A DNA stretch of 64,000 nt, taken from Pseudoxanthomonas sp. NC8. Its GTDB lineage: Bacteria > Pseudomonadota > Gammaproteobacteria > Xanthomonadales > Xanthomonadaceae. The stretch lies in NCBI GenBank assembly GCA_025232375.1, contig CP060419.1, positions 929,001 to 993,000 on the forward strand, given 5' to 3'. Of this stretch, positions 1 to 12,532 are shown piece after piece. The position numbers and the translations under genes are program-made. Numbering within the stretch: the stretch's first letter is position 1; each line of letters begins with the position of its first letter. Under the pieces are notes generated by a model that was not told the origin of the DNA, searched no databases, and saw only the letters and a list, made by a program, of their open reading frames with translations.

Positions 1-756
1 GGCTACTACTATCACCATCGCACCATTGAGGCCCTGTTCTACGAGGTCGGCGCGTCGGGAGAAGTACCGGAGGGCAGCTGCGTCACGAAGACCACTGAAT
101 GGCTTGTCCGCGAGGGCCGCACTGACCCGAGTAAGGCCCTTTCAATCCTGGGAAAGATCCTCGAAGAGTTCATGGACGGGGACATGACCCGATCTAGCGG
201 GGACAAGGGCAAGGACAGGGATCGCGTAGAGGCGGCGCTGGCGCGCTACAACCTCTCCTACGGTTTTGGCGGCCGAATCTATGGGGCAACCGTAACGGCG
301 CCGTCTAGATCTTTAGCCGAAAAGCTCAGGGAAATTTCTATCCGCGAGATTGAGGACGAGTTCGAGCGTGCCCATCGCACGATCGATTCGGATCCGCCGG
401 CGGCGGTTACGGCCGCGTGCGCCATAGTCGAAGCCCTTTGCAAGACCTATATCGCCGAGAATGATCTTCAGTTGCCGGCCAACCAAACGATCAAGCCTCT
501 TTGGGGCGTTGTTTCTAAACACCTCGGCATAGCGCCGGAAAGTGTCGAAGAAGACGACTTGAAGCGCATTCTTTCAGGGCTCACTTCCGTCGTAGATGGA
601 ATAGGCTCCTATCGCACGCACGCTGGAAGCGCGCACGGGCACGTTGGGCGCTCCTACCGTGTCGCACCTCGCCACGCTCGTCTCGCAGTCCACGCGGCGC
701 ACACGCTTTGCCTCTTCGCAATGGAAACTTGGCAAGCTCGTCGCGGCGGGGGCTAA
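1..756 (+). CDS. Abortive-infection family protein, C-terminal part (partial)
   Basis: The frame is open from the first base, so the gene starts outside the window; 251 residues are visible. The last 110 residues resemble the abortive-infection C-terminal domain (Abi_C): an alpha-helical stretch with AIVEALCKTYI, then LSGLTSVVDGIGSYRTHAGS and a closing ARLAVHAAHTL helix. Family members are tied to phage-resistance genes, but the biochemical role is not established. Base composition is visibly less GC-rich than the rest of the window. The stop codon lies inside an attC-like site, so this is probably an integron gene cassette. The family call is by motif resemblance only. Confidence 0.7.
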   Translation, partial: GYYYHHRTIEALFYEVGASGEVPEGSCVTKTTEWLVREGRTDPSKALSILGKILEEFMDGDMTRSSGDKGKDRDRVEAALARYNLSYGFGGRIYGATVTAPSRSLAEKLREISIREIEDEFERAHRTIDSDPPAAVTAACAIVEALCKTYIAENDLQLPANQTIKPLWGVVSKHLGIAPESVEEDDLKRILSGLTSVVDGIGSYRTHAGSAHGHVGRSYRVAPRHARLAVHAAHTLCLFAMETWQARRGGG

Positions 757-808
757 CAATTCGTCCTAGCCGACGCTGCTTCGCGGCGCGGCTTAAATCA
801 GGTGCTCA
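751..808 (+). other. Integron attC-like recombination site
   Basis: The segment begins GGCTAAC, which contains the TAA stop of the preceding gene. It continues through an imperfect inverted repeat: AGCCGACGCTGC, loop TTCG, CGGCGCGGCT. This matches the common chromosomal-integron attC layout. The expected right-hand GTTRRRY core site is not seen; the sequence there is GTGCTCA, so the site may be degenerate or altered. No integrase gene is in the window, so the array itself would lie to the left. Confidence 0.6.
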
Positions 809-837
809 ATGTCCGCTATTGGCCGAAAGTGGACGTT
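808..837. repeat. Imperfect inverted repeat next to the attC-like site
   Basis: Arms AATGTCCGCT and AGTGGACGTT pair over ten bases with two mismatches around the centre ATTGGCCGAA. It follows the attC-like site directly, and there is no gene until 1002. It could be a terminator or a dispersed repeat remnant. No T-run follows, so a terminator is not firmly supported. Confidence 0.4.
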
Positions 838-1001
838 GCTCGGCCAGGTGATCGGGGGCGGCTGTCTTGACCTCAGAGCGGTAGTTCTGCCTGACAATCC
901 ATTCAAGCCGAACCCGCGTCGCGGGCTCGGCAATGGCCCGTACTATTGAGCCATCTGTGGAAGCGTCCTTGCGGTCCGCCGGGTTCCGGCGATGGAGCGA
1001 T

Positions 1002-1493
1002 ATGCGAATTCTTGTGGCGGTCCTGGCATTCCTTGTCGCGGCGCCGTTGCCGGCGCAGCAGGTTCGCGCCACACGGATTCTCGTCGACAAGTCCGAGCAC
1101 GCGATGTATGTGTTTTCCGGCGAGCAGCGGGTCGCCACCTATCCGGCTGGATTCGGTGCGAATCGCACCGGGCACAAGCAGCAGGAAGGCGATCGCCGGA
1201 CGCCCGAGGGCAAGTACGTGCTCGACTACAAGAATGCCGGCAGTGCCTTCTATCGCTCCATCCATGTCTCGTACCCGAACGACGCGGATCGTGCCGCGGC
1301 GAAGCGTCGGGGCGTGCCGCCTAGTAGCGCCATCATGGTTCACGGGCAGCCCAACGATCCGGCGATGGCCCAACGGGTTCGTGACTACCCGTCGCCCGAC
1401 TGGACCGATGGTTGCATCGCCCTGTCCAATGCGGATATGGCCGCACTCTGGGAAATGGTCCGTGTCCCGGTGCCGATCGAGATTTCTCCCTGA
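1002..1493 (+). CDS. L,D-transpeptidase (YkuD/ErfK family), secreted
   Basis: A 163-residue protein starting MRILVAVLAFLVAAPLPAQQ, a clear Sec signal peptide; this is why the ATG at 1002 is preferred over one at 933. The mature part fits a small YkuD domain, which cross-links peptidoglycan or attaches proteins to it through a catalytic cysteine. The histidine of IMVHGQPND and the cysteine of DWTDGCIALSN form the active-site pair typical of these enzymes. It acts in the periplasm. It is the first chromosomal-style gene after the integron-like material, and no frame problem is seen. Confidence 0.85.
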   Translation: MRILVAVLAFLVAAPLPAQQVRATRILVDKSEHAMYVFSGEQRVATYPAGFGANRTGHKQQEGDRRTPEGKYVLDYKNAGSAFYRSIHVSYPNDADRAAAKRRGVPPSSAIMVHGQPNDPAMAQRVRDYPSPDWTDGCIALSNADMAALWEMVRVPVPIEISP

Positions 1494-1571
1494 CGGTCCG
1501 TACTGGCCGATTTGGCCGGGCGGCATGGTTTGGGCCGGGCGTCGGGCGGTACACGAACTTCGAGGATTGTC

Positions 1572-1958
1572 ATGCAGCCACTGCTCGCCACTGCCGCCGT
1601 TCTCGCGATGGCTACCGGGATGGTTCATTCGTTGCTCGGCGAATGGCTGATCTTCAGGCGCCTGCGGACGTCTTCGATGGTTCCGGCGCTTCCCGCGCCG
1701 CCGCTGCGGGGTCGGCACATCCGCATCCTGTGGGCCAGCTGGCACTTGGCTTCCGTGCTTGGATGGGCTCTGGCCGGCCTGCTATGGCAGGTGGCGCGCG
1801 CTCCCGGTTCGGCGTTGCCGGCGCATTCGGTGCTGGCCGCTGCGGCGGCGGCATTCCTCGCCGGCGCGGTGCTGGTGCTTGTCGGGACGCGTGGCCGCCA
1901 TCCCGGCTGGATCGCCCTCGCTGCGGTCGGCGTGCTGTCGTTGGCAGGCGGTACCTGA
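1572..1958 (+). CDS. Small four-helix membrane protein, unknown function
   Basis: A 128-residue hydrophobic protein with about four predicted membrane segments: around residues 3-18, 48-68, 79-97 and 107-125. The ATG at 1572 is chosen because it starts directly at the first hydrophobic helix; an upstream ATG at 1512 would add an arginine-rich, unlikely extension. I do not recognise a named family. It lies 78 bases after the L,D-transpeptidase on the same strand, so co-transcription is possible, but no functional link can be read from sequence. Confidence 0.6.
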   Translation: MQPLLATAAVLAMATGMVHSLLGEWLIFRRLRTSSMVPALPAPPLRGRHIRILWASWHLASVLGWALAGLLWQVARAPGSALPAHSVLAAAAAAFLAGAVLVLVGTRGRHPGWIALAAVGVLSLAGGT

Positions 1959-2304
1959 CAATCCCGCCCAGGCCGAAGCCGGCTTGCAGGCCCGCGCGCG
2001 CCCGGCATCAGGCAGGCGGAAGATCAAGGCTGATCGGAGGGGAAAAGGATCGAACTTCCCACAACAGGTCCGTGCGACCTTTGCGAAGGGATCGCAGGCT
2101 GCGAGGAAAGATGGGCGATAGAGGCGTGCCGCCTCGGCGGTTCCGCGGTGGGGGCCTGACCGTTCTTCCGGACCAGGCCTGCCGCACGGGGTGGTAGATT
2201 CAAGCATCACGCGTCGACGTGCTTCTCTCCGGTCAACCGGGAGTGGCTTCCATGGCGCGAAGGGTCACGGTAAGGCTGGCCAGATCAGTCCATCGGGAGG
2301 ATGC
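1959..2304. other. Intergenic stretch without a supported gene
   Basis: About 345 bases between the small membrane protein and the DUF1330 gene. Open frames here are shadows with arginine-rich, non-conserved translations. The only identifiable element is GGGAGG at 2295-2300, a ribosome-binding site in front of the ATG at 2305. No tRNA-like fold or clear terminator was found. Confidence 0.5.
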
Positions 2305-2683
2305 ATGGCCAAGGGTTACTGGATCGCTCGCGTCGACGTGGAAGACCTTGAGCAATACAGGGAAGGGTACGTCCGCGGAAATGGCCCGGCATTGGCGAAG
2401 TACGGGGGTAAGGTTATAGTACGGGCAGGCGGGTACGAAAACCCGGAGGGGACCAGTCGCAGCCGGAACCTGGTAGTGGAGTTCCCGTCCTACCAAGGCG
2501 GCGCTGGACTGCTATCACTCCGCCGAGTACCAGCAACTCGTCAGGATCCGGGCCGCCGTCTCGAGCTGTGACCTCGTGATCGTCGAGGGATACGACGGTC
2601 CGCAACCCGACATTCCACCGGGGCCGGGCCCGCATCGCGGCTCGGCTTCGTCCACGCAAGAGGAGTCCCATGAGTCTTCCTGA
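2305..2683 (+). CDS. DUF1330 domain protein
   Basis: The product starts MAKGYWIARVDVEDLEQYREG and fits the ferredoxin-like DUF1330 family of about 100 residues, whose role is unknown. The frame breaks near 2503-2508, where CCAAGG stands for CCAGG. After removing one base the translation continues YQAALDCYHSAEYQQLVRI and then IVEGYDG, as in full family members, and ends at 2683. A GGGAGG ribosome-binding site precedes the ATG. The 3' end overlaps the chorismate mutase start by 14 bases, suggesting translational coupling. Confidence 0.75.
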
Positions 2684-2990
2684 AATCCCGACCTGCACTT
2701 CGCTTGACGAGGTCCGCTCGAACATCGACCGCATTGATCGCCAGATCGTCGCCTGCCTGGCCGAGCGGGGTGGCTACGTCAAGCAGGCCGCGAAGTTCAA
2801 GAAATCCACCGATGATGTCCGTGCGCCGCAGCGCGTGGAGCAGGTGATCGGCAAGGTCGTGGCGCTGGCCGGAGAGCTGGGTGCCAACGCCGCGGTCACC
2901 GAACAGGTGTATCGGGCCATGATCGCCGGCTTCATCAACGCCGAGCTGGCCGAGCATGCGTCGCTCCGGGGCGCAACGGCGCAGCCCTGA
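2670..2990 (+). CDS. Chorismate mutase, AroQ type
   Basis: A 106-residue all-helical protein. The start (SLDEVRSNIDRIDRQIVACL, then AERGGYVKQAAKFKK) is the classic AroQ first helix. The conserved arginine of the R-x-x-I-D-x-I-D motif, the lysine of the AAKFK region and the later RVEQVI segment form the usual active site. It converts chorismate to prephenate (or acts PchB-like as an isochorismate-pyruvate lyase). It is monofunctional, without a dehydratase domain or signal peptide, so cytoplasmic. It overlaps the upstream DUF1330 gene by 14 bases. Confidence 0.85.
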   Translation: MSLPEIPTCTSLDEVRSNIDRIDRQIVACLAERGGYVKQAAKFKKSTDDVRAPQRVEQVIGKVVALAGELGANAAVTEQVYRAMIAGFINAELAEHASLRGATAQP

Positions 2991-3034
2991 CGAGTCATCC
3001 CGGCCGGTCCTGCCCGCGCAAGGAGGTTGTCCAC

Positions 3035-3292
3035 GTGTCGCAGCCAGACAGATTGCAGGCGATCCTCCGCCTGTTGCCCGGGCGATGGTCGGTCGAAGAC
3101 CTGCAGGAGGCCGGAATGGGTTGGGCGGCAGTGCTGACCGACGGGCGCGGGTGTTTCACCCTGCATTCGGAGCGGGGCTGGGTCGATGTCTGGGGGCGCT
3201 ACCTGGAGCAGCAGTGTGTCGGCTGCGCGCAGGGCGCTGAGGAAATCGCCGCGATCATTGCTTCCCGCCTTCAACGTGTCGGGGCCGACTAG
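3035..3292 (+). CDS. Short hypothetical protein (85 aa)
   Basis: GTG start supported by AAGGAGG at 3020-3026, ideally spaced. The 85-residue product is soluble and contains a tryptophan-rich middle (GWAAVLTDGRGCFTLHSERG) and two nearby cysteines in QQCVGCAQG. I do not recognise a family. Codon use matches the neighbours. It follows the chorismate mutase by 44 bases and may be part of the same transcript. Confidence 0.6.
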   Translation: MSQPDRLQAILRLLPGRWSVEDLQEAGMGWAAVLTDGRGCFTLHSERGWVDVWGRYLEQQCVGCAQGAEEIAAIIASRLQRVGAD

Positions 3293-3417
3293 CCGGCCCC
3301 GGGCCATCCGTCGCGGTCGGCGCTGCCCGGCGGGCGAGCCCGCTGCCGTGTATCCTCGAACGGCAGAGTATTCCAGCTGAGCAGCACGGCGGGTCGCTGG
3401 TAAGGCAAGGGGATGCC

Positions 3418-6903
<3,486 letters not shown>

Positions 6904-6945
6904 GCGCACGCCGGCCTTGGCAATGGTCTTTTCGGGGACAGCGAT

Positions 6946-8081
6946 ATGGATACCGGTCTCGAGTTCCTCCGCAAGAAAACCGTGCTGCTGGTCGACGACA
7001 CGGCCGACAACCTCGCCCTGATGAGCGGCCTGCTCAAGGACCTGTACCGGGTCAAGGTCGCCAACAGTGGCGAGAAGGCCATCCGCATCGCGCTGGAATC
7101 GCCGCCGGGATATGGTCCTGCTCGACATCATGATGCCGGGCATGGATGGCTACGAGGTCTGCAGGATCCTCAAGGTCGATCCGCGCACGCAGGACGTTCC
7201 GGTCATCTTCCTCACCGCCAAGGCGGAGGTCGAGGACGAAAGGATGGGGCTCGAGCTGGGTGCGGTGGACTACCTGACCAAACCCATCAGCCCGCCGATC
7301 GCGCTGGCGCGGGTGCGCAACCACCTGCTGCTCAAGGCGAGCGCCGACTTCCTGCGCGACCAGAACGAATTATGGAGAGGGAGGTCGCCCGCCGTACCGA
7401 GGAGGTCGTCGCCATCCAGGACGTGACGATCCTGGCGATGGCCTCGCTGGCGGAAACGCGTGACACCGAAACCGGCAACCATATCCGCCGCACCCAGTTC
7501 TACGTCAGGGCGCTGGCGGAGAAGCTGAAGGAGCATCCGCGCTTCGCTGGCACCCTGACGGACGGCTTCATCGGCATGCTGTTAAGTCCGCTCCGCTGCA
7601 CGACATCGGCAAGGTCGGGATTCCGGACCATATCCTGCTCAAGCCCGGCCGCTTCGAGCCGCACGAGTTCGAGATCATGAAGACCCACACCACGCTCGGG
7701 CGCGATGCCATCGAACACGCCGAGCGCGCGCTGGGCACGCCGGTCGCGTTCCTGTCCATGGCCAAGGAGATCGCCTACTCGCACCAGGAGAAGTGGGACG
7801 GCTCGGGCTATCCGGAGGGGTTGAGTGGCGAGGCGATCCCCGTATCCGCGCGCCTGATGGCCGTGGCCGATGTCTACGACGCGCTGATCAGCCGGCGCGT
7901 GTACAAGGAAGGCATGTCGCATGACGCGGCCGTCCGCATCATCGTCGATGGCAAGGGCAGCCACTTCGACCCGGACGTGGTCGAGGCTTTCATCGGGCTC
8001 CGGGACGAATTCCGGACCATCGCCGTGCGCTTCCATGACACCGATGCGGACATGGCGAAGAAGAAGGCGCAGCTGGGTTGA
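6946..8081 (+). CDS. Response regulator with HD-GYP phosphodiesterase domain (RpfG-like)
   Basis: The N-terminal receiver domain has [10 protein letters not shown], the phospho-acceptor region [11 protein letters not shown] and the conserved lysine in YLTKP. The C-terminal HD-GYP domain shows [23 protein letters not shown] (the HD pair), [11 protein letters not shown] and EKWDGSGYP. Such proteins hydrolyse cyclic di-GMP. The kinase lies 42 bases upstream, so the pair resembles an RpfC/RpfG-type switch with different sensing parts. Slips occur near 7109 and 7373 (both GACCTGG/TTCCTGG-type sites) and near 7587, the last not at a CCWGG. The protein is otherwise complete, at about 380 residues. 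Confidence 0.85.
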
Positions 8082-8111
8082 TGGTCGTGCCTCGGCCGGC
8101 GGGCCGATTGT

Positions 8112-8700
8112 TCAGCCGCGTTCCAGCGCCGACGGTGTCTGCGCCATCACCGGCCCCAGCCAGCAGTGCGAGCCGACCGGAACAAGGCCTTCGGCCTGCA
8201 GCCGGCGCCGGTACTAGGCCGCCTTGCGCGACTGGAAGCCGACCGTGTCGCCCTCGAACTCGTCCTCGGCGGTGAACGTTTCGAGGAAGGCGACGCCGCC
8301 GCACAGTTCGGTAAGGCCCGGCAGGCCTGGCCGAGCTCGCGCGTCGGCAGGTAATGCAGCACGTCGGCGCAGACCAGCAGGTCGACCGGCGCGCACGGGC
8401 GCAGCCAGGCGAAGTCGCCGAAGCGGGCCAGGTGCAGGTTGCGCCGCGCGCCGTGGCGGGCGATCGCGTATTCGCTGCTGTCGAAGCCGAGGTAGCGCAG
8501 CTTCGGCCGCAGCTTCAGCAGCGGCGCGCGCCAGGCGCCTTCGCCGCAGCCGATGTCGAGCACGCTGCGGATCGGGCGTTGAGGTAGGACTCGGCCACCG
8601 ACACCGCCAGCGCGACCTTGCGCGCGAGCCGGCGCGGGTCATGGATCTGTTCGCCGCGATACCAGTGTTCGAAGTAGGCGTGGTCGTAGGTCTTGGTCAT
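8112..8700 (-). CDS. SAM-dependent methyltransferase
   Basis: About 197 residues on the minus strand, starting MTKTYDHAYFEHWYRG. The glycine-rich SAM loop VLDIGCGEGAWRAPLL, the acidic LGFDSS and the LLVCADVLHYL strand identify a class I methyltransferase. The substrate is unknown. Three defects are seen: near 8580 (after SYLNAR), near 8310 and an in-frame stop at 8217-8219, where CCTAG stands for CCTGG (tryptophan in KAAWYRRRL). With these repaired the reading runs to the stop at 8112. It sits alone, convergent with the HD-GYP gene and divergent from the next. Confidence 0.75.
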
Positions 8701-8806
8701 CGCTGCGGGTGGCGGTGGAGGCGGGGCCGGAAGCCGCGGGCCCCGGTTCGACAGCGATGCGCGTGATCGCCGAGAATCCGCACATCCTAGCCGCAGGCCG
8801 CCACGC

Positions 8807-9263
8807 ATGTATTCCACGTATCTCTGGGTGAAGTCCTTCCACCTGCTGTTCGTGATGGCCTGGATGGGCGCGGTGTTCTACCTGCCGCGGATCCTGGTCA
8901 ACATCGCCGAGGCCGGCGGGCAGCCCGAGGTGCGCGCGCGACTGGTGCTGATGGGGCGGCGGCTGTACCGCTTCGGCCACCACATCTTCGGCCTTAGCCG
9001 TCGTGCTCGGTGTCGCGTTGTGGCTCGGCCATCGCGTGGTCGACGGGTTCCCGACCATGGTCGGTTCGCCGGCCGGCTGGCTGCATGCCAAGCTTTTCCT
9101 GGTCGCGCTGATGCTGGCGCACTACATCGTCGGCGGCCGCTGGCTGAAGGGCGTCGAGAAGGGGCGTGCGCTGCCGTCGGCCACCGCCCTGCGCCTGTTC
9201 AACGAGCTGCCGGTGCTGCTGCTGCTGGGCGTGATCTGGCTGGTGCTGGCCAAGCCGTTCTGA
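8807..9263 (+). CDS. CopD/HemJ-like membrane protein
   Basis: A 152-residue protein with four membrane helices. The opening LWVKSFHLLFVMAWMGAVFY followed by LPRILV resembles HemJ-type protoporphyrinogen oxidases and the CopD superfamily, including the histidine of the first helix and a late lysine in HAKLFL. Haem synthesis is possible but not proven, because the HemJ signature after PR (FVYH) is missing here (LVNI). One slip at 8993-9000, CCTTAGCC for CCTGGCC, restores FGLAVVLGVALWLG. It ends 55 bases before the converging phosphatase. Confidence 0.65.
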
Positions 9264-9283
9264 AAGTAGGCGCAGCAATCCGT

Positions 9284-9309
9284 CCCTCCCCCGTGCATGC
9301 GGGGGAGGG
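9284..9309. terminator. Hairpin between convergent genes
   Basis: Perfect nine-base arms CCCTCCCCC (9284-9292) and GGGGGAGGG (9301-9309) around GTGCATGC. The position between two converging stops suits a bidirectional terminator, although no T-run follows. Confidence 0.5.
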
Positions 9310-9318
9310 CGCGGGACG

Positions 9319-11020
9319 TCAGCGCTTCTGCTCGAAATCCGCCGGTTGCGGCAGCGTCACGGGCACGCCGTTGCCGTCGCAGGTGCCGGCCTGGCACAGG
9401 CGCTCGCGCAGTCGCGGTGCCGCCTGCACGATGAAGTGGTAGATCGTGTTCTGCTCGACCGTGCCGCGCACGGCATCGCTGCCGGGGCCGCGTGCCCAGA
9501 TGCCCACGTCCTCGCCGGAATGCGATTCGGACTTCAGCGGCACCAGTGCTTCCTGCATGTAGTCCGGGTCCTCGGTGTCGACACCGGTGAGGTCCGGGCG
9601 GCCTTCCGCCGCCTCGGCACTGCTCGGGGAGTGCGGGTGGCGCTTGAGACCGGCCGGCTGCCGGTTGCTGGCGCCGGTGTGGCCGGGGCCGTTGGCGTAG
9701 CCGAGGGTGGTGTAGGGCAGGCCGGTCAGGTCGCGGGCGTAGTCGGCACTGCCGCCATCCTCGCCGCCGCCGCGGACCTTGCCCAGGATCGGATTGCCGC
9801 GCACCGGGTAGCCGGCGAAGCTGAGCGTGTGCGCGTGGTCGGCGGTGAATGGGATCAGGGTGTCGTCGGCCGAGGTCATCTCCACCGCCGTGCGCACCGC
9901 CTCGGACAGGGCGATGGTCTCGTCCAGCGCGCGGAAGGCGTTGCCTTCGTGGTTGGCGTGGTCGATGCGACCGCCTTCGACCATCAGCACGAAACCGTCC
10001 GGGTCGCGCGACAGGCGGCGGATCGCCTCGGCGGTCAGCTCGGCCAGCGAGGGTTCGGCGCGGCGGTCGCGGTCGTGGTCGTACTGCATGTGGTCGGGCT
10101 CGAACAGGCCGAGTACGGCCGGTGCGTCCTGCGCCGCCCGCAGCTGGTCGCGGTTCCAGACATAGGCACCGCCCGGATGCGCGGCCTTCCATTCGGCCAC
10201 CAGGTCGCGGCCGTCCAGGCGCTGGCCGACCTTGTCGTCGTATTCGGGATCGCGCGCCTCGACCGTGGTGAACTCGCCGCGGCCGCCACCGAACAGCACG
10301 CCCGGGCCACGCCCGTACGGCGCGGCGACCATCTGCCGGGCGATATCGGTGCAGCCTGGGCGACGGCCTGCGCCGGCAGGTCGGTGTCGTTCTCCCAGTT
10401 GCGGTCGGGCGAATGCGCCCGGGTCGCCGCGGGCGTGGCGTGGGTCAGCCGCGCGGTGGTCACGATCCCGGTGGCCATGCCGGCGCTGTCAGCCACCTGC
10501 AGCCAGGTCAGGCGCGCCTTGCCGAGGCTGTCGGCGCAGTCGTCGCGGTGGCCGGCGGAGACGCCGATCGCGCCCTTGTGGCTTTTCACCCCGGTGGTGA
10601 TCGCGGTCATGGTGCCGGCCGAATCGGGGGTCTGCGAATCGGTGTTGTAGGTCTTGCTCAGCGCGGTGTGCGGGAACTGCTCCCAGCTCAGCAGGTTCTC
10701 CTCGCCCGGCTGGCCGCGGCGCTGGCCCTCGAGGATGCGGGCGGCAGCCACGGTGGTCAGGCTCATGCCGTCGCCGAGGAACAGGATCACGTTCTTCGCC
10801 CGGCCCGACATGGCGCCGCGGCCGGCGGCGCGCGCCGCGCCGCTGCGATACCACCAGTCGGCCGTTTCGCCGCCGGGATGGGCCACCGCCGGCACCTCGA
10901 CGGCGACCGCCTGCGCGTGCCGGGTGTGTGTGGCCGATGGGGTGGTGCAGGCGGCCAGCAGGGCCAGGGGGCGGTGCAGAGGACGGTAGCGGCGGGCAGG
11001 CGTACGGCGTGACGGGGCAT
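9319..11020 (-). CDS. Alkaline phosphatase (PhoA family), lipoprotein
   Basis: About 567 residues on the minus strand. Metal and catalytic motifs are in order: VILFLGDGMS, the nucleophile serine in TPDSAGTMTA, VEGGRIDHANH, PFTADHAHT and GHTGASN. It releases phosphate from monoesters outside the cytoplasm. The start MPRHAVRLPAATVL joins, after a slip at a CCCTGG near 10965, to LALLAACTTP, a lipobox, so the enzyme is probably membrane-anchored. A second slip near 10350 is a lost C next to CCAGG. The stretch between lipobox and domain is extended and low-complexity. It converges with the CopD-like gene. Confidence 0.88.
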
Positions 11021-11235
11021 GGGCGGTCGTGCGGATGATCGGTTGAGGGGCGCGCGGCACCGGCATGGCGCCATCGCCTGTCCGGCGGTGGACCACGCAG
11101 CGGATGCGCGGGGTGGCGGCATTATGCCCGGCGCATGGTGTCGTGCCGGTGACACGACGGCGTTCCAGCCCTGCCGTCGCCAGCGCGCGTGTGCTGGGCT
11201 AAGGTGCGGCCTTCCCCCTGGCGGGTGGTGGTCGA

Positions 11236-12514
11236 ATGAAGCTGGTCTCAGCCTGGTTGGCGATTCCGTTCTGGCAGCGCGTGGCGGCCGGCTTCGTACT
11301 GGGTGCGCTGGCCGGCTGGCTGATGGGGCCGGCGGCGCAGACCTGGTTCGGGCCGCTGGGCACGATCTACGTGACCCTGATCCGGATGATCGCCGTGCCG
11401 CTGGTGCTGTTCGCGGTGGTCAACGCAGTGGCCTCGCTGCACGGGCAGAAGTCGGTGGCCGCGCTGGGCGGACGCACCTTCCTCTGGTTCGCGGCGACCG
11501 CGGCGCTGGCGGTGTGCGTGGGCCTTGGTCGTCGGCCTGGTGGTGGTCAAGCCCGGCCACGGCCTGGCCGGACTGCAGATGGCGCCGGACTACACCGTGC
11601 GCGAGGTGCCCACGCCGGTGCAGGTGCTGCTCGACGTGGTCCCGTCCAACCCGTTCAAGGCGCTGGCCGAGGGCAAGATCCTGCAGGTGATCTTCTTCGC
11701 CGGCCTGGTGGGCTTCGCCCTGGTCAAGCTCGGCGAGCGCACCGCGCGCCTGCGCGCGCTGGCCGGCGAGGCCAGCGAGATGATGGTCCAGGTCACCCGC
11801 TTCGTGCTGGAGACCACCCCGCTGGGCACCTTCGGCCTGATCGCCGGCCTGGTCGGCAGCTACGGCTTCGAGAAGCTGCTGCCGCTGGGCAATTTCGTAT
11901 TCGCGCTGTACCTGGCCTGCGCGTTGCACATCGTTCTCGTCTACGGCGGCCTGCTGCTGGCGCACGGGCTGAATCCGCTGAAGTTCTTCCGCGGCGCCGC
12001 CTCGGGCATGCAGGTGGCGTTCGTCAGTTCATCGAGCTTTGCCTCGATGCCGGTCGCCCTGCGCAGCGTGACCCACAACCTTGGCGTGGACCGGGACTAT
12101 GCCGCCTTCGCCGTGCCGCTGGGCGCGAGCATCAAGATGGACGGCTGCGGCGCGATCTATCCGGCGCTGACCAGCGTGTTCGTGGCCCAGTACTTCGGCC
12201 TGGACCTGTCGGTGAACCAGTACTTCGTGATCCTGCTGGCGTCGGTGCTGGGCAGCTTCGGCACCGCCGGCGTGCCGGGCACGGCGATCGTGATGGTGAC
12301 CCTGGTGCTCAGCGCCGCCGGCCTGCCGCTGGAAGGCATCGGCCTGCTGGTGGCGATCGACCGCGTGCTCGACATGATGCGGACGATGACCAACGTCACC
12401 GGGCAGATGCTGGTGCCGGTGCTGGTGGCCAAGGAGACCGGGCTGCTGGACCGCGAGACCTACGATCGCGCGTCCAGCAATGTCGGCCTGGAGCACGAAG
12501 GCATCGGCGACTGA
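11236..12514 (+). CDS. Dicarboxylate/amino acid:cation symporter (DAACS)
   Basis: About 425 residues, eight helices plus re-entrant loops. The family signatures are clear: the serine-rich SSSSFASMP loop, LGASIKMDGCGAIYPA, GTAGVPGTAI and DRVLDMMRTMTNVTG with the substrate- and sodium-binding aspartate and asparagine. It imports C4-dicarboxylates or acidic/neutral amino acids with sodium or protons across the inner membrane. One slip at 11523-11528, CCTTGG for CCTGG, restores VCVGLVVGLVVV. The gene stands alone, with the amidohydrolase converging 18 bases after its stop. Confidence 0.88.
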
Positions 12515-12532
12515 GCCGGCGGCGGTCGGGCG

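Noticed and set aside
806..1745. Long antisense frames overlapping the L,D-transpeptidase
   Set aside because: Arginine/proline-rich shadows of the GC-rich coding strand; the plus-strand frame has a signal peptide and catalytic motifs.
2030..2110. Possible reverse-strand tRNA (GGATCGAACTTCC resembles a T-arm)
   Set aside because: No acceptor stem, anticodon arm or CCA-end pairing could be found around it.
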